From assembly GCA_022793895.1 (NCBI GenBank), contig JAAWDS010000039.1, positions 1 through 64,000 of the forward strand: a stretch of 64,000 bases of DNA, read 5' to 3'. Under the pieces are notes generated by a model, which worked only from the letters and a program-made list of their open reading frames with translations, searched no databases and was not told the DNA's origin. This document shows positions 15,973-25,771 of this stretch, one piece after another (the stretch's first letter is position 1; each line of letters starts with the position of its first letter). Source of the DNA: Provencibacterium sp. GTDB lineage: Bacteria; Bacillota; Clostridia; Oscillospirales; Ruminococcaceae. A program made the position numbers and the translations under genes.

Positions 15973-16770
15973 ATGCACAGCTTTCATAAATACCTCGCCA
16001 CCGTCCGGTTATCTGCCGCCGCTGTTTTTGATGGCAGCCTGCTTCCGGTGATGAGCGAGTACCTCGTCCGTTTTCTCCAGCTCGCGCTGCTGCTCCTCGT
16101 CTGGCGCTCGCTCGCCGCGGCGGGCGCGGATCTCGGAGGTATGACGCTTCCGCAGCTTCTAAGCTATACGCTGCTGGCTTCCGTTCTGCGGCAGCAGTTG
16201 GAAATTGTCACGCCTGCCACCTCTGCGCTCTGGGAGGGATCGATCGTCGGGCGGTATCTGCGCCCCATGCCGCTGCTGGGCGGGCTGGCCGCGGAAACGG
16301 TCGGCCGTTGGTGGCTCCCCGTTTTCCTCTTCTACTCGCTGCCGGTGTTGCTTTTAGCGCCCATCTTCGGCATTTCGCCGCTGCCCGTTTCACTTGCCGC
16401 GGCCGGAGCCTTCCTCCTCAGCCTATCCCTCAGCGTTTCGCTGGGCTTCGCGTTGGATTTCCTGTTCGCTTCGCTGGCTATCCGCATGAAAAACGGCTGC
16501 TGGGCGGCGAACGATATCCGGGAGGCCATGACGGCGCTGTTCACCGGCGCGCTCATCCCCTTTTCGCTCATGCCGCCTTTCGCCGGACGGATTTTAGCGC
16601 TGCTGCCCACTGGCTCGGTGGCCTCCGCCCCGCTGCTTATCTATGTGGGCGCGGCCGAAAACGCGCCGCAGCTCATCGGCCTACAGCTCTTTTGGAACGC
16701 CGTTCTCTGGCCCTTCTCCCTCTGGGCCTTCCACAAAAGCGAAGAAAGGATGATCTCCTATGGCGGATAA
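15973..16770 (+). CDS. ABC-2 family exporter permease (COG4587-like)
   Basis: The 265-aa protein has about six predicted membrane helices (for example FLQLALLLLVWRSL, LLSLSLSVSLGFALDFLFASL) and the arrangement of permeases that pair with COG4586-type ATPases. Its 3' end overlaps the next permease gene by 11 bp, so the two are translationally coupled. It would form half of a heterodimeric export channel; the substrate is unknown. The ATG has AAAGGAAAG upstream. The operon lies directly behind a promoter/short-ORF/terminator unit that may control it. Confidence 0.82.
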   Translation: MHSFHKYLATVRLSAAAVFDGSLLPVMSEYLVRFLQLALLLLVWRSLAAAGADLGGMTLPQLLSYTLLASVLRQQLEIVTPATSALWEGSIVGRYLRPMPLLGGLAAETVGRWWLPVFLFYSLPVLLLAPIFGISPLPVSLAAAGAFLLSLSLSVSLGFALDFLFASLAIRMKNGCWAANDIREAMTALFTGALIPFSLMPPFAGRILALLPTGSVASAPLLIYVGAAENAPQLIGLQLFWNAVLWPFSLWAFHKSEERMISYGG

Positions 16771-17599
16771 ACGTCCGGGCCTGCACACCTTATTTAGCCT
16801 TTATTCTACCTATGGGAAAATGGATCTGCTCTGGTTTTTGCGCGATACGCGCTATTGTCTGCTCTATCTGGTTACCGACGTTATCTGTGCCGGCGCCTCG
16901 GTGGGCGGGGTATTCCTGCTCTCGGCGCGCTTCGGCGGCCTCGGCGGGATGGAAGAAAAGGAGCTCCTCTTCCTCTTATCCTACTGCGTATTGATCGATG
17001 GGGTTTACAGCCTCTTCTTTGCCGGCAACAATATGGGGCAGATCAGCCGGATCATCGGGCGCGGGCAGCTCGATCATTGTATCATTCAGCCTGTCCCGCT
17101 CTGGATGCAGCTCATCACCGGCGGCTTCTGCCCCTTCTCCGCCTCCAGCAAGCTGCTGTGCGGCGCTGTTCTGTGCTTCTATTCCATCCGGCAGCTGGGG
17201 CTGGCAGCAGGGCCGGGATGGCTTCTCTCCTTCCTCCTCAGTGTCCTAGCCTCCACCGGGATTGTGCTGGCGTGCGTCTATCTCCTCTCCAGCCTGGCCT
17301 TTTTAGCGCCCGCGGCAGCGGAAGAGATCGCCATGACCGCCCTCAGCCTCTTCGATATGCTGAAAGCCTATCCGCTCGGCGCGCTGCCTGTCTTCTGGCA
17401 AACGGTGTTTTGCACCGCCGTTCCGGTCGGCCTGGCTGCCTGGCTCCCTAGCCGCGCGCTGCTGCGCCTCTCCTTCCCTCTCTGGACGGTGCTGGCCGCC
17501 GCCCTTTTCATCACCGCCGCCTCTCTCGTTTTCCGTAAGGGACTGTGCTACTATGCGGCCCACGGCTCCCCTCGTTACTCCGGCTTCGGCCACCGCTAA
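16760..17599 (+). CDS. ABC-2 family exporter permease (COG3694-like)
   Basis: The 279-aa protein has six predicted membrane segments, including LLYLVTDVICAGASVGGVFLL and the region around YLLSSLAFLAPAAAEEIAMTA. It is the second permease of the exporter. The family motif around NNMGQISRIIGRGQLDHCIIQP is typical of this group, in which a cytoplasmic loop follows helix two. It overlaps the preceding gene by 11 bp, and the ATPase gene begins 167 bp downstream. Confidence 0.82.
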   Translation: MADKRPGLHTLFSLYSTYGKMDLLWFLRDTRYCLLYLVTDVICAGASVGGVFLLSARFGGLGGMEEKELLFLLSYCVLIDGVYSLFFAGNNMGQISRIIGRGQLDHCIIQPVPLWMQLITGGFCPFSASSKLLCGAVLCFYSIRQLGLAAGPGWLLSFLLSVLASTGIVLACVYLLSSLAFLAPAAAEEIAMTALSLFDMLKAYPLGALPVFWQTVFCTAVPVGLAAWLPSRALLRLSFPLWTVLAAALFITAASLVFRKGLCYYAAHGSPRYSGFGHR

Positions 17600-17766
17600 A
17601 GAAAGAGGCCCCCGTTTTCCGCTCTCGGAAGCGGAGGAACAAGCCTACAGCCTGCAAAAACCGGAAAAACAGCCCGCCACCGGCGAAATCCTCCCACCGG
17701 AATGGGCCTTGTCCGCAGATATTTCCTGTCTGTGGGCTATCCGAATGAGAAAGGAATGGATTTTGG

Positions 17767-18765
17767 ATGCAAAACCTACCGGCCGGACTCCCGGCTTTAG
17801 TCCTGGAAAATGTAACAAAAACCTACTCCCAGTGGCAGCGCAGCGGAAAGCTGCGCGACATTGGGCGGGATCTTCTCCACCCCCAGAAGCGCGAGGTAAA
17901 AGCGCTGGATGGGCTGAGTCTGCGCGTCGAACGCGGCGAATGCCTGGCCTATGCCGGGGCCAACGGGGCCGGGAAGTCCACCACCATCAAGATTTTATCC
18001 GGCATCCTGCGCCCCACCGAGGGACGGGTTTCAGTGCTCGGCATGGATCCGGCAAAGGGCCGCATCGCGCTCATGCGCCGGATTGGCGTCCTGTTCGGCC
18101 AGCGTACCGAGCTTTGGTGGGATCATCCCATCCAGACGAGCTTTGAATGGAAAAAGCGGGTGTGGGAGATCCCGGAAGAAACCTACCGGAAGCAATTGGC
18201 GCTCGTGACCGGGCTGCTCGATCTGGGGGAGCTGCTGAACACCTTCGCCCGCGAGCTCTCCTTGGGGCAACGGATGCGCGCCGATCTCGGCATGCTGCTC
18301 CTGCACAACCCCGACGTGCTGTTTCTGGATGAGCCCACCCTGGGGCTGGATGTGCTCGCCAAGCGCGATATGATCGCCTTTCTCCGGCGCATCAACGCAG
18401 AAGGGATCACCCTCATCGTCACCAGCCACGACATGGATGACCTCGAAGAGATCGCGCGCCGCATCGTGCTGCTCGATCACGGAAAGATCGCGTTCGACGG
18501 TTCGTTTGAAGCTCTGCGCGAAGCGCAGGGCAGCGCCTGCCGCGTCCGGGTAACGGCTGCGCCGGGCGCCGTTTTCCCGCGCATGGAGGGTCTTGCGCTC
18601 ATTTCGGAGGAGGGCGGTATCCATGAGTATGCCTTCGACCGCACCCAAACCGGGATCCGCGATATCCTGCGCCTGCTCTCCGAAATCGAAGGCGTAGAGG
18701 ATGTGGAATTGCGGCGTGCGCCGATTGAAGAGGTGGTCGCCCATCTTTACCGCAGTTGGAAATAA
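17767..18765 (+). CDS. ABC exporter ATP-binding protein (COG4586-like)
   Basis: The 332-aa ATPase carries Walker A GANGAGKST, the family hallmark FGQRTELWWDHP after the Walker A domain, signature ELSLGQRMRADLGMLL, Walker B DVLFLDEPTLGLD and the H-loop TSHD. The usual Pro in the Walker A loop is Ala (AGANGAGKST), which keeps the GxxxxGK(S/T) pattern. The C-terminal 80 residues are an accessory domain seen in exporters of this group. It completes the two-permease transporter encoded upstream. The substrate is unknown; drugs, lipids and peptides are all possible. Confidence 0.9.
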   Translation: MQNLPAGLPALVLENVTKTYSQWQRSGKLRDIGRDLLHPQKREVKALDGLSLRVERGECLAYAGANGAGKSTTIKILSGILRPTEGRVSVLGMDPAKGRIALMRRIGVLFGQRTELWWDHPIQTSFEWKKRVWEIPEETYRKQLALVTGLLDLGELLNTFARELSLGQRMRADLGMLLLHNPDVLFLDEPTLGLDVLAKRDMIAFLRRINAEGITLIVTSHDMDDLEEIARRIVLLDHGKIAFDGSFEALREAQGSACRVRVTAAPGAVFPRMEGLALISEEGGIHEYAFDRTQTGIRDILRLLSEIEGVEDVELRRAPIEEVVAHLYRSWK

Positions 18766-18866
18766 AAAATGGGCGCCCAAAGCGGCTATTTTTTCGGCCA
18801 TCTGCCTCGGTTGCCGCGATAGCGGCGAGAGGCAGGGCCAACAAATCGTTTTTATAGCGCAGCTAT

Positions 18867-18905
18867 AAAAAACCGGGGACGTAAAAACGCGTCCCCGGTT
18901 TATAG
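18867..18905. terminator. Bidirectional terminator between the ABC exporter and sdaAA
   Basis: AACCGGGGACG pairs with CGTCCCCGGTT. The stronger T-run (T6) is on the minus strand, fitting termination of the sda operon; on the plus strand it closes the ABC operon. A smaller stem TTTATAGC/GCTATAAA lies beside it. Confidence 0.75.
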
Positions 18906-18917
18906 AGAAGCCGTAGA

Positions 18918-19089
18918 GCTCCCCCCATTTGTAAAAGAAATCGTGCAAGCTCCTCCTCCGCTTTGTAGAAACCAGAAAAAGCGGCGGTTTCGCGCTTTCA
19001 GCGCGAAATTTGGGGCGTCGTCTTCGCCCCAAAAGCTGCTTTTTCAGGGGAATAAGGGAGCTGCTGCATTTTGCAGCAGCTCCCTTATT
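18918..19089 (-). repeat. Dispersed multi-hairpin element, copy A
   Basis: Reading on the minus strand: an 18-bp-stem hairpin (19051-19089), then a nested structure at 18975-19045 with an outer stem GAAAAAGC.../...GCTTTTTC enclosing GGGGCG/CGCCCC and TTTCGCGC/GCGCGAAA hairpins. A tail module GCACGATTTC... (18918-18965) follows. The same order of modules recurs at 24250 and 44463. The sdaAA stop codon (19085-19087) falls inside the first hairpin. Confidence 0.75.
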
Positions 19090-19963
19090 CCCCAAATACC
19101 TGCCGGCAGAGCGCGCAGCCGGTGGGGGTTTGAGCGAGCCCTCCCTCCGCCGTTTCCCGCAGGGCGGCGGGCATGAGATCGCCAACGCGCTTCATCGCTA
19201 GAATCACCTCGTCCGGCGGAATGGCGCTCGGTATCCCCGCCAGCGCCAGCTCCGCGGCAACCAAAGCGTTGGCTACGCCCCCGGCATTGCGCTTAATGCA
19301 GGGGATCTCTACCAGACCCGCCACCGGATCGCAGACCAGGCCCAAAATGTTCTTGAGCGCAATGGCCACCGCATGCCCGATCATCCGCGGCGTTCCGCCA
19401 GCCAGCTCCACAAGGGCGGCGGCCGCCATCGCTGAGGCGCTCCCGCACTCCGCCTGACAGCCTCCCTGCGCGCCGGAAATGCTCGCATTCTGCGCAATGA
19501 CCATTCCTACCGCAGAGGCGGTGAAAAGCGACATGACCGTTTCCCGCTCCGGCAGCCCCCGTTCTTCCGATAGGCTGAGCACGGCGGCGGGAATGATCCC
19601 GCAGGAGCCTGCCGTCGGCGCGGCGACAATCCGCCCCATCGCCGCGTTAAGCTCCGAGACGGCCAGGGCGCGCACCAGAGCGCCGCCCAGCATGGGGCCG
19701 CAGAGCGTTTTCCCGGCCTCCACCTGCTGCTGCATCCGCCAGGCCGTTCCGCCGGTCAGCCCGCTGGCGGACCGGAGATCGGGATCGATCCCTTCCGCCA
19801 CCGCCTCGCGCATGACCTGTAGGCTACAGCGCATCCCCTCATAAATCTCTTCGGCAGGCCGCTCAATCTGCGCGGCCTGCTGTTCCAGCGTAAGATCCGA
19901 TAGAAGCCGGCCAGTGGCTTCGGCCTCTTTTATCAGCCCCTCGATCGATTCATAACGAAGCAA
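19085..19963 (-). CDS. sdaAA: L-serine dehydratase, iron-sulfur-dependent, alpha subunit
   Basis: The 292-aa catalytic subunit deaminates L-serine to pyruvate and ammonia using an oxygen-sensitive [4Fe-4S] cluster. Conserved Cys residues are visible in APTAGSCGIIPAA, GGCQAECGSASAM, LGLVCDPVAG and EIPCIKRNA. The beta subunit lies 22 bp upstream, so the enzyme is the two-subunit clostridial type. It starts at TTG with GGGGAGG upstream. The stop codon is embedded in a perfect hairpin. It is the last gene of the minus-strand group CNNM protein, sdaAB, sdaAA. Confidence 0.93.
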   Translation of the reverse strand: MLRYESIEGLIKEAEATGRLLSDLTLEQQAAQIERPAEEIYEGMRCSLQVMREAVAEGIDPDLRSASGLTGGTAWRMQQQVEAGKTLCGPMLGGALVRALAVSELNAAMGRIVAAPTAGSCGIIPAAVLSLSEERGLPERETVMSLFTASAVGMVIAQNASISGAQGGCQAECGSASAMAAAALVELAGGTPRMIGHAVAIALKNILGLVCDPVAGLVEIPCIKRNAGGVANALVAAELALAGIPSAIPPDEVILAMKRVGDLMPAALRETAEGGLAQTPTGCALCRQVFGE

Positions 19964-19985
19964 GGTCTTTTCCTCCCCGGCCGCC

Positions 19986-20645
19986 CTAGTTCGGCCGCAT
20001 CAGCGTTGCGCTTAAGATTCCCGGCAGCGCCCGGATCCCCTCGCAGAGCGATTCCTCCACCATGCCATCCGTCTCGATGGTCATCACGGCGCGGCCGCCC
20101 TTCGTTTCGCGGGAGAGCCGGAAATTGGCGATATTTACGTCGTTCTCCCCGATAAGAGAGGCCACCTCGGCGATAATCCCCGGCCGGTCCCAATGCAGGA
20201 CAATGAGGGTGGTGTACTGACCGGAGATCGAAACGTCCATTCCATCAAACCGGTCCACCAGGATATTTCCGCCCCCAATCGAAGCGCCCTGCACCTCAAC
20301 CGAACGCCCGCCCGCATCCCAGAGGGTGATGCGGGCGGTGTTGGGATGGGCGTTCTCAATCGTGCCGGGCTGAAATTCGATTTCCAATCCCAGCTCCTGC
20401 GCCAGCGAAAGGCTGGAACGGATGCGGGGGTCGCTCGGCAGCATTCCCATGATTCCCGCCGCCAACGCCCGGTCGGTGCCATGCCCCTTATAGGTTTTGG
20501 CAAAGGAACCGTGCAGCAGGATGCGCGCCCGCACCGCCGGGGAACCGAGCAGCGCCCCCGCCACGCGGCCCAGGCGCACCGCGCCGGCCGTGTGCGAACT
20601 GGAGGGCCCGATCATCACCGGACCGACAATATCAAAAACGTTCAC
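19986..20645 (-). CDS. sdaAB: L-serine dehydratase, iron-sulfur-dependent, beta subunit
   Basis: The 219-aa subunit begins with the family signature FDIVGPVMIGPSSSHTAGAVRLG and ends with an ACT domain (residues about 148-219, TLIVLHWDRPGIIAEVASLIGE), a likely regulatory amino-acid-binding module. It pairs with the alpha subunit 22 bp downstream and lies 23 bp after the CNNM gene, suggesting one transcript. The start is GTG at 20645 with GGGGGAGG upstream. Confidence 0.93.
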   Translation of the reverse strand: MNVFDIVGPVMIGPSSSHTAGAVRLGRVAGALLGSPAVRARILLHGSFAKTYKGHGTDRALAAGIMGMLPSDPRIRSSLSLAQELGLEIEFQPGTIENAHPNTARITLWDAGGRSVEVQGASIGGGNILVDRFDGMDVSISGQYTTLIVLHWDRPGIIAEVASLIGENDVNIANFRLSRETKGGRAVMTIETDGMVEESLCEGIRALPGILSATLMRPN

Positions 20646-20668
20646 GGCTCCGCCTCCCCCGGCAGGTT

Positions 20669-21949
20669 TTATTCCTCTTCCGCGTCCGGCAGGGCCGGCT
20701 TCACCTCAACCGTCAGCTTAACGATGCGCTGATCGTCCACCTCCCGGACGGTGATCTCCAGGTTTTGGTAAGTAAAGCAGTCGCCCACAGCGGGGATGCG
20801 CTCCAGCTCATCCATCGCCCAGCCGCCGACCGTATTGGAATCGGTCTCAATGGCATCCGGATCCATATCCAGCTCGTCGAGCATCTCGCGGATGGTATAT
20901 TCGCCCGCCACCTCATACCGGCCGTCGCCGAGCGGGACAAATTCGCGGATTATCTCTTCATCCTCATCCCAGATTTCACCGACGAGCTCCTCCAGGATAT
21001 CCTCGGTGGTGACAATGCCCATCGTTCCGCCATAGTCGTCGGTGACAACAGCCATATTGATTTTGGTGCGCTTAAACTCGTTGAGCAGCGCGGATATTTT
21101 CATCGTTCGATGAATGTATAGGCATTCGGACAGCAGCCCGCGCAGCTCCGGCTTTTTGCCGGTGGCCAGCTGCTCCAGATAGTCGCGCGTATGCAGAATA
21201 CCGATGATGCGGTCAATTGTCCCTTCATAGACCGGAATCCGGGAATAGCGCTCTTCAAGCACAAAATCCAGAACGGCCTGCGGCTCCTCCTCCACATCAA
21301 TCGCCGCCAGATCCACCCGCGGGGTTAGGATCTCCTGCACGCGGATATCGTCAAACTCAATCGCGCTGTGCAGCAGCTCGCTCTCATCCTCGTGCAGAAC
21401 GCCCTCCTCAACGGTGGAATCAATGATGTATTTCAATTCCTCCTCCGTCACCGTCGGCGTTTCCTCCCCCTCCTTCTGGCGGGCCACTAGGCGCGTTAGG
21501 AGCACCAGCAGCTTGGATAGCGGGGTGAAGAAGATAATGAGCCCATACAGCGGGGCCGAAAAGCGCAGGGCGTAAGCCTCTGCATTGGCCTTCGCGCTGC
21601 TCTTCGGCGTTACCTCCCCGAAGATCAGAACCAAAACGGTCATAATCACCGTAGAAGCGGGGGCCGCCATCTGCTCGCTCAAAAAGCGCAGGGCCAGCAC
21701 AGTCGCCAACGAAGATGCGGAAATGTTCACGATGTTGTTGCCGATGAGAATGGTGGAGATGAGCTTATCATAGTCCTCCGTGATCAGCAGCGCGCGCTTG
21801 GCGCGCTTATCCCCTGCGTCCGCGAGGGTGCGCAGCCGGATCCGGTTCACCGTTGAAAAAGCCGTTTCGCTTGCGGAAAAAAATGCGGAGCATGCCAACA
21901 GGACGATTAACAAGATGCACAACCAGCCTGTACTGTCCAAAGTACCCAT
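20669..21949 (-). CDS. CNNM/HlyC-CorC family membrane protein with CBS domains
   Basis: The 426-aa protein has an N-terminal DUF21/CNNM transmembrane domain (motif ACSAFFSASETAFSTVNRIRL), a pair of CBS domains (residues about 205-330) and a C-terminal CorC_HlyC domain (GGWAMDELERIPAVGDCF...). Family members are linked to Mg2+ or other divalent-cation efflux and were once called hemolysins. Its presence upstream of the iron-sulfur serine dehydratase genes may be only positional. The start is ATG 21949, directly after an in-frame TTG at 21952 that could also serve; the ribosome-binding site is weak. Confidence 0.85.
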   Translation of the reverse strand: MGTLDSTGWLCILLIVLLACSAFFSASETAFSTVNRIRLRTLADAGDKRAKRALLITEDYDKLISTILIGNNIVNISASSLATVLALRFLSEQMAAPASTVIMTVLVLIFGEVTPKSSAKANAEAYALRFSAPLYGLIIFFTPLSKLLVLLTRLVARQKEGEETPTVTEEELKYIIDSTVEEGVLHEDESELLHSAIEFDDIRVQEILTPRVDLAAIDVEEEPQAVLDFVLEERYSRIPVYEGTIDRIIGILHTRDYLEQLATGKKPELRGLLSECLYIHRTMKISALLNEFKRTKINMAVVTDDYGGTMGIVTTEDILEELVGEIWDEDEEIIREFVPLGDGRYEVAGEYTIREMLDELDMDPDAIETDSNTVGGWAMDELERIPAVGDCFTYQNLEITVREVDDQRIVKLTVEVKPALPDAEEE

Positions 21950-22052
21950 CAACTCTACTTTCTTTTGATTATTTCTGTAAAAGCAGCTCTGCCCTTACAG
22001 AGATTTATTGTAACAAAAAACAGGGGAAAATGCAACTAAAACCGGTAAGAGA

Positions 22053-22093
22053 AAAGTCCCCCTCCCGCCCGAAGGCGGGAAGAGGACAGGGGG
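22053..22093 (-). terminator. Terminator of groESL
   Basis: A long GC stem closed by a CCCGCC-TTCG-GGCGGG tetraloop hairpin, followed on the minus strand by CTTTTCTC. It lies 26 bp after groEL. Confidence 0.8.
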
Positions 22094-22118
22094 CCGAACA
22101 AACTGGAAAGGGCTTCGC

Positions 22119-23747
<1,629 letters not shown>

Positions 23748-23795
23748 TCAATCCTTTCTATAGATAGGGACGTTTTCCAGAATGCCTGCGGGAAT

Positions 23796-24098
<303 letters not shown>

Positions 24099-24123
24099 TT
24101 ATCGATAAGTTTTGGCTACTTTT

Positions 24124-24150
24124 TTAGCACTCACTCTCTCTGAGTGCTAA
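24124..24150 (-). promoter_or_regulatory. CIRCE operator (HrcA binding site)
   Basis: A perfect inverted repeat TTAGCACTC-N9-GAGTGCTAA, the consensus HrcA operator. It overlaps the predicted groESL transcription start. HrcA is not encoded in this window. Confidence 0.97.
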
Positions 24151-24155
24151 ATACT

Positions 24156-24183
24156 ATTGTAGTTATTTTTGAAAAAAAATCAA
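24156..24183 (-). promoter_or_regulatory. groESL promoter
   Basis: Minus strand TTGATT (24178-24183), 16-bp spacer, TACAAT (24156-24161). The predicted start falls at the edge of CIRCE, as in other HrcA-controlled operons. Confidence 0.65.
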
Positions 24184-24249
24184 GTACCTTTTCCAAAATT
24201 TCACCTTTCCTTCCCTATTTTTAACAGTTTGTTCAAATACTATTCCAAA

Positions 24250-24510
24250 GGGGGAGGTAAAAAACGCGCTGCGTTTTTTACCTCCCCCTAAGAAAAAGCG
24301 CTTCCAGGGCGAAGATTACGCCCTGGATTTCGCACCGGCGGTGCGAAACCGCTCTTTTTCCGGTCTCTGCAAACCGGAAGGACAGCCCGTACGATTTCCT
24401 CTGCGAACCGGGAGGCGTGTTTTTTACATTAGAAAAAGCGTTATCGGACCCAAAATAACAGCCCGATAACGCTTTTCCAGATTCCTAATAAACTGGCGAT
24501 ACGTTTATAA
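24250..24510 (+). repeat. Dispersed multi-hairpin element, copy B (longest)
   Basis: The order is: a perfect 18-bp hairpin (24250-24288, apex AAAAAACGC-GCT-GCGTTTTTT); a nested structure 24292-24360 (outer GAAAAAGCG/CGCTCTTTTTC, inner GGGCG/CGCCC and TTTCGCACC/GGTGCGAAA); a small CCGGT...ACCGG stem; a tail GTACGATTTCCTCTGCGAA; and a final hairpin AAAAGCGTTATCGG/CCGATAACGCTTTT (24434-24476) with a conserved 3' flank. Copies A and C share this order. It fills the gap between the groESL promoter and the Eis-like gene, which otherwise holds nothing that I can support. Confidence 0.8.
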
Positions 24511-24537
24511 CCCCTTCTATAAAAGCGAGGGGTCTGT

Positions 24538-25734
24538 TTAAAAATGATCCGTCAAAAATACCGGCCGCTTCACAAAAACGCCGCGCAGCGTTTCCAGATT
24601 CGCATTTACCTGCACATCCTGCTTGTACAGCGCTTCATCCATCGATAAGAAGCCTAACAGAAGCTGCGTGAGCGTGCGCACATCGATTTCCAGGTCGGCC
24701 GTCTCCATTTCCTGTTCCCTTTCGACCGAGACTACGCCGCCTTCACAGCGCACCGAGAAAAATCCGTCGTTCCCGGCAAGAACGTTGTCCCGTACCTGCA
24801 AGGTATAGACGGCCCCCTCGAAATGCCGCTTTAACTCCAGCGCCCTTTGCAGATGGATTAAGCGGGCCATCGGCTGGTTGTCATGCCGCGCCTTCACCCG
24901 GTAGCTCTCATCCAGCAGCGCCGGCAGCGGGATCCCCTCCGGCAGCGAGAGACGGGTCTTCTGATATTGCGCGGAGAGCCGGTAAAGAAAGCCCAGCAGA
25001 TCCGAAAGCCCCTGCGGACGGACAAAGGCCATTTCATATACATGAGCCAGCCGTTCATCTTCCCCGGTTTCCTTCGCAGCCAACACGAGATAGGCGCTCG
25101 GCCCGTTTTCATCCTCCAGCAGATAGGTATAACGGCGCTCTTTATAAGGATCCTTGCCGATCTGCTCCCTCCAGTGGCGATCCTCGCGCCGGACAGCAAG
25201 GTTGCAGCGCAGAAAATGCGCGTCGAAAACGGTTTGCAGCCCATCCAATGGATCGTCCGGGCCGAGCATACGCACCTTACTCGTACAGCGGAATTTAGAG
25301 AGCGCCTCTATGGGTATCTCATATTCCGGCAGCAGGTGGCACAGCTCATAGCCGAATTGACGGTAATAGGGATGCGAAAATGGGTAGAGCGTAGAAAACA
25401 CTGCGCCGTTTTCCCGCATCTGGCGGAAGGCGGTCTCGACGATCTGGCGGATAGCGCCGCCAAAACGGTACTCCGGCAGCGAGGCCACCCCGCCTAAGCC
25501 CACCATCCGCACCCAGCCGCCCTCATAGCGCATGGTGAACTCCGGCAGCTCCATGCAGGCGGTCAAGATACCTTCCTCGTTGAAAAAGCCAATATAAGGA
25601 GCGTCCGTCTCGGATTTTGCAGCGACGTTTTTTTCCAGTTCGGCGGTATCCAGCGAGTTGACAAAGGCAACGCTTTGGAGCTTCCTGCAAGCGGTCAGCT
25701 CCTCCTTGTTGTCGATCCTGCGTACAGGCACCAT
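24538..25734 (-). CDS. Eis-like GNAT N-acetyltransferase
   Basis: The 398-aa protein has the Eis layout: an N-terminal GNAT domain with acetyl-CoA-binding loop VGLGGVASLPEYRFGGAIRQIV, a second GNAT-like domain (residues about 150-290), and a C-terminal SCP2-like domain. The chain ends in a Phe (LTDHF), as in mycobacterial Eis, where the C-terminal carboxylate takes part in catalysis. Eis enzymes acetylate amines, including aminoglycosides in some species; the natural substrate here is unknown. It lies 37 bp after the manA-like gene and is the last member of the probable cell-surface operon. The ATG has AAGGAGGGG upstream. Confidence 0.85.
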   Translation of the reverse strand: MVPVRRIDNKEELTACRKLQSVAFVNSLDTAELEKNVAAKSETDAPYIGFFNEEGILTACMELPEFTMRYEGGWVRMVGLGGVASLPEYRFGGAIRQIVETAFRQMRENGAVFSTLYPFSHPYYRQFGYELCHLLPEYEIPIEALSKFRCTSKVRMLGPDDPLDGLQTVFDAHFLRCNLAVRREDRHWREQIGKDPYKERRYTYLLEDENGPSAYLVLAAKETGEDERLAHVYEMAFVRPQGLSDLLGFLYRLSAQYQKTRLSLPEGIPLPALLDESYRVKARHDNQPMARLIHLQRALELKRHFEGAVYTLQVRDNVLAGNDGFFSVRCEGGVVSVEREQEMETADLEIDVRTLTQLLLGFLSMDEALYKQDVQVNANLETLRGVFVKRPVFLTDHF

Positions 25735-25771
25735 TCATCCCCTCCTTCTTCAACCGGCGGCAGCCTTCCGG

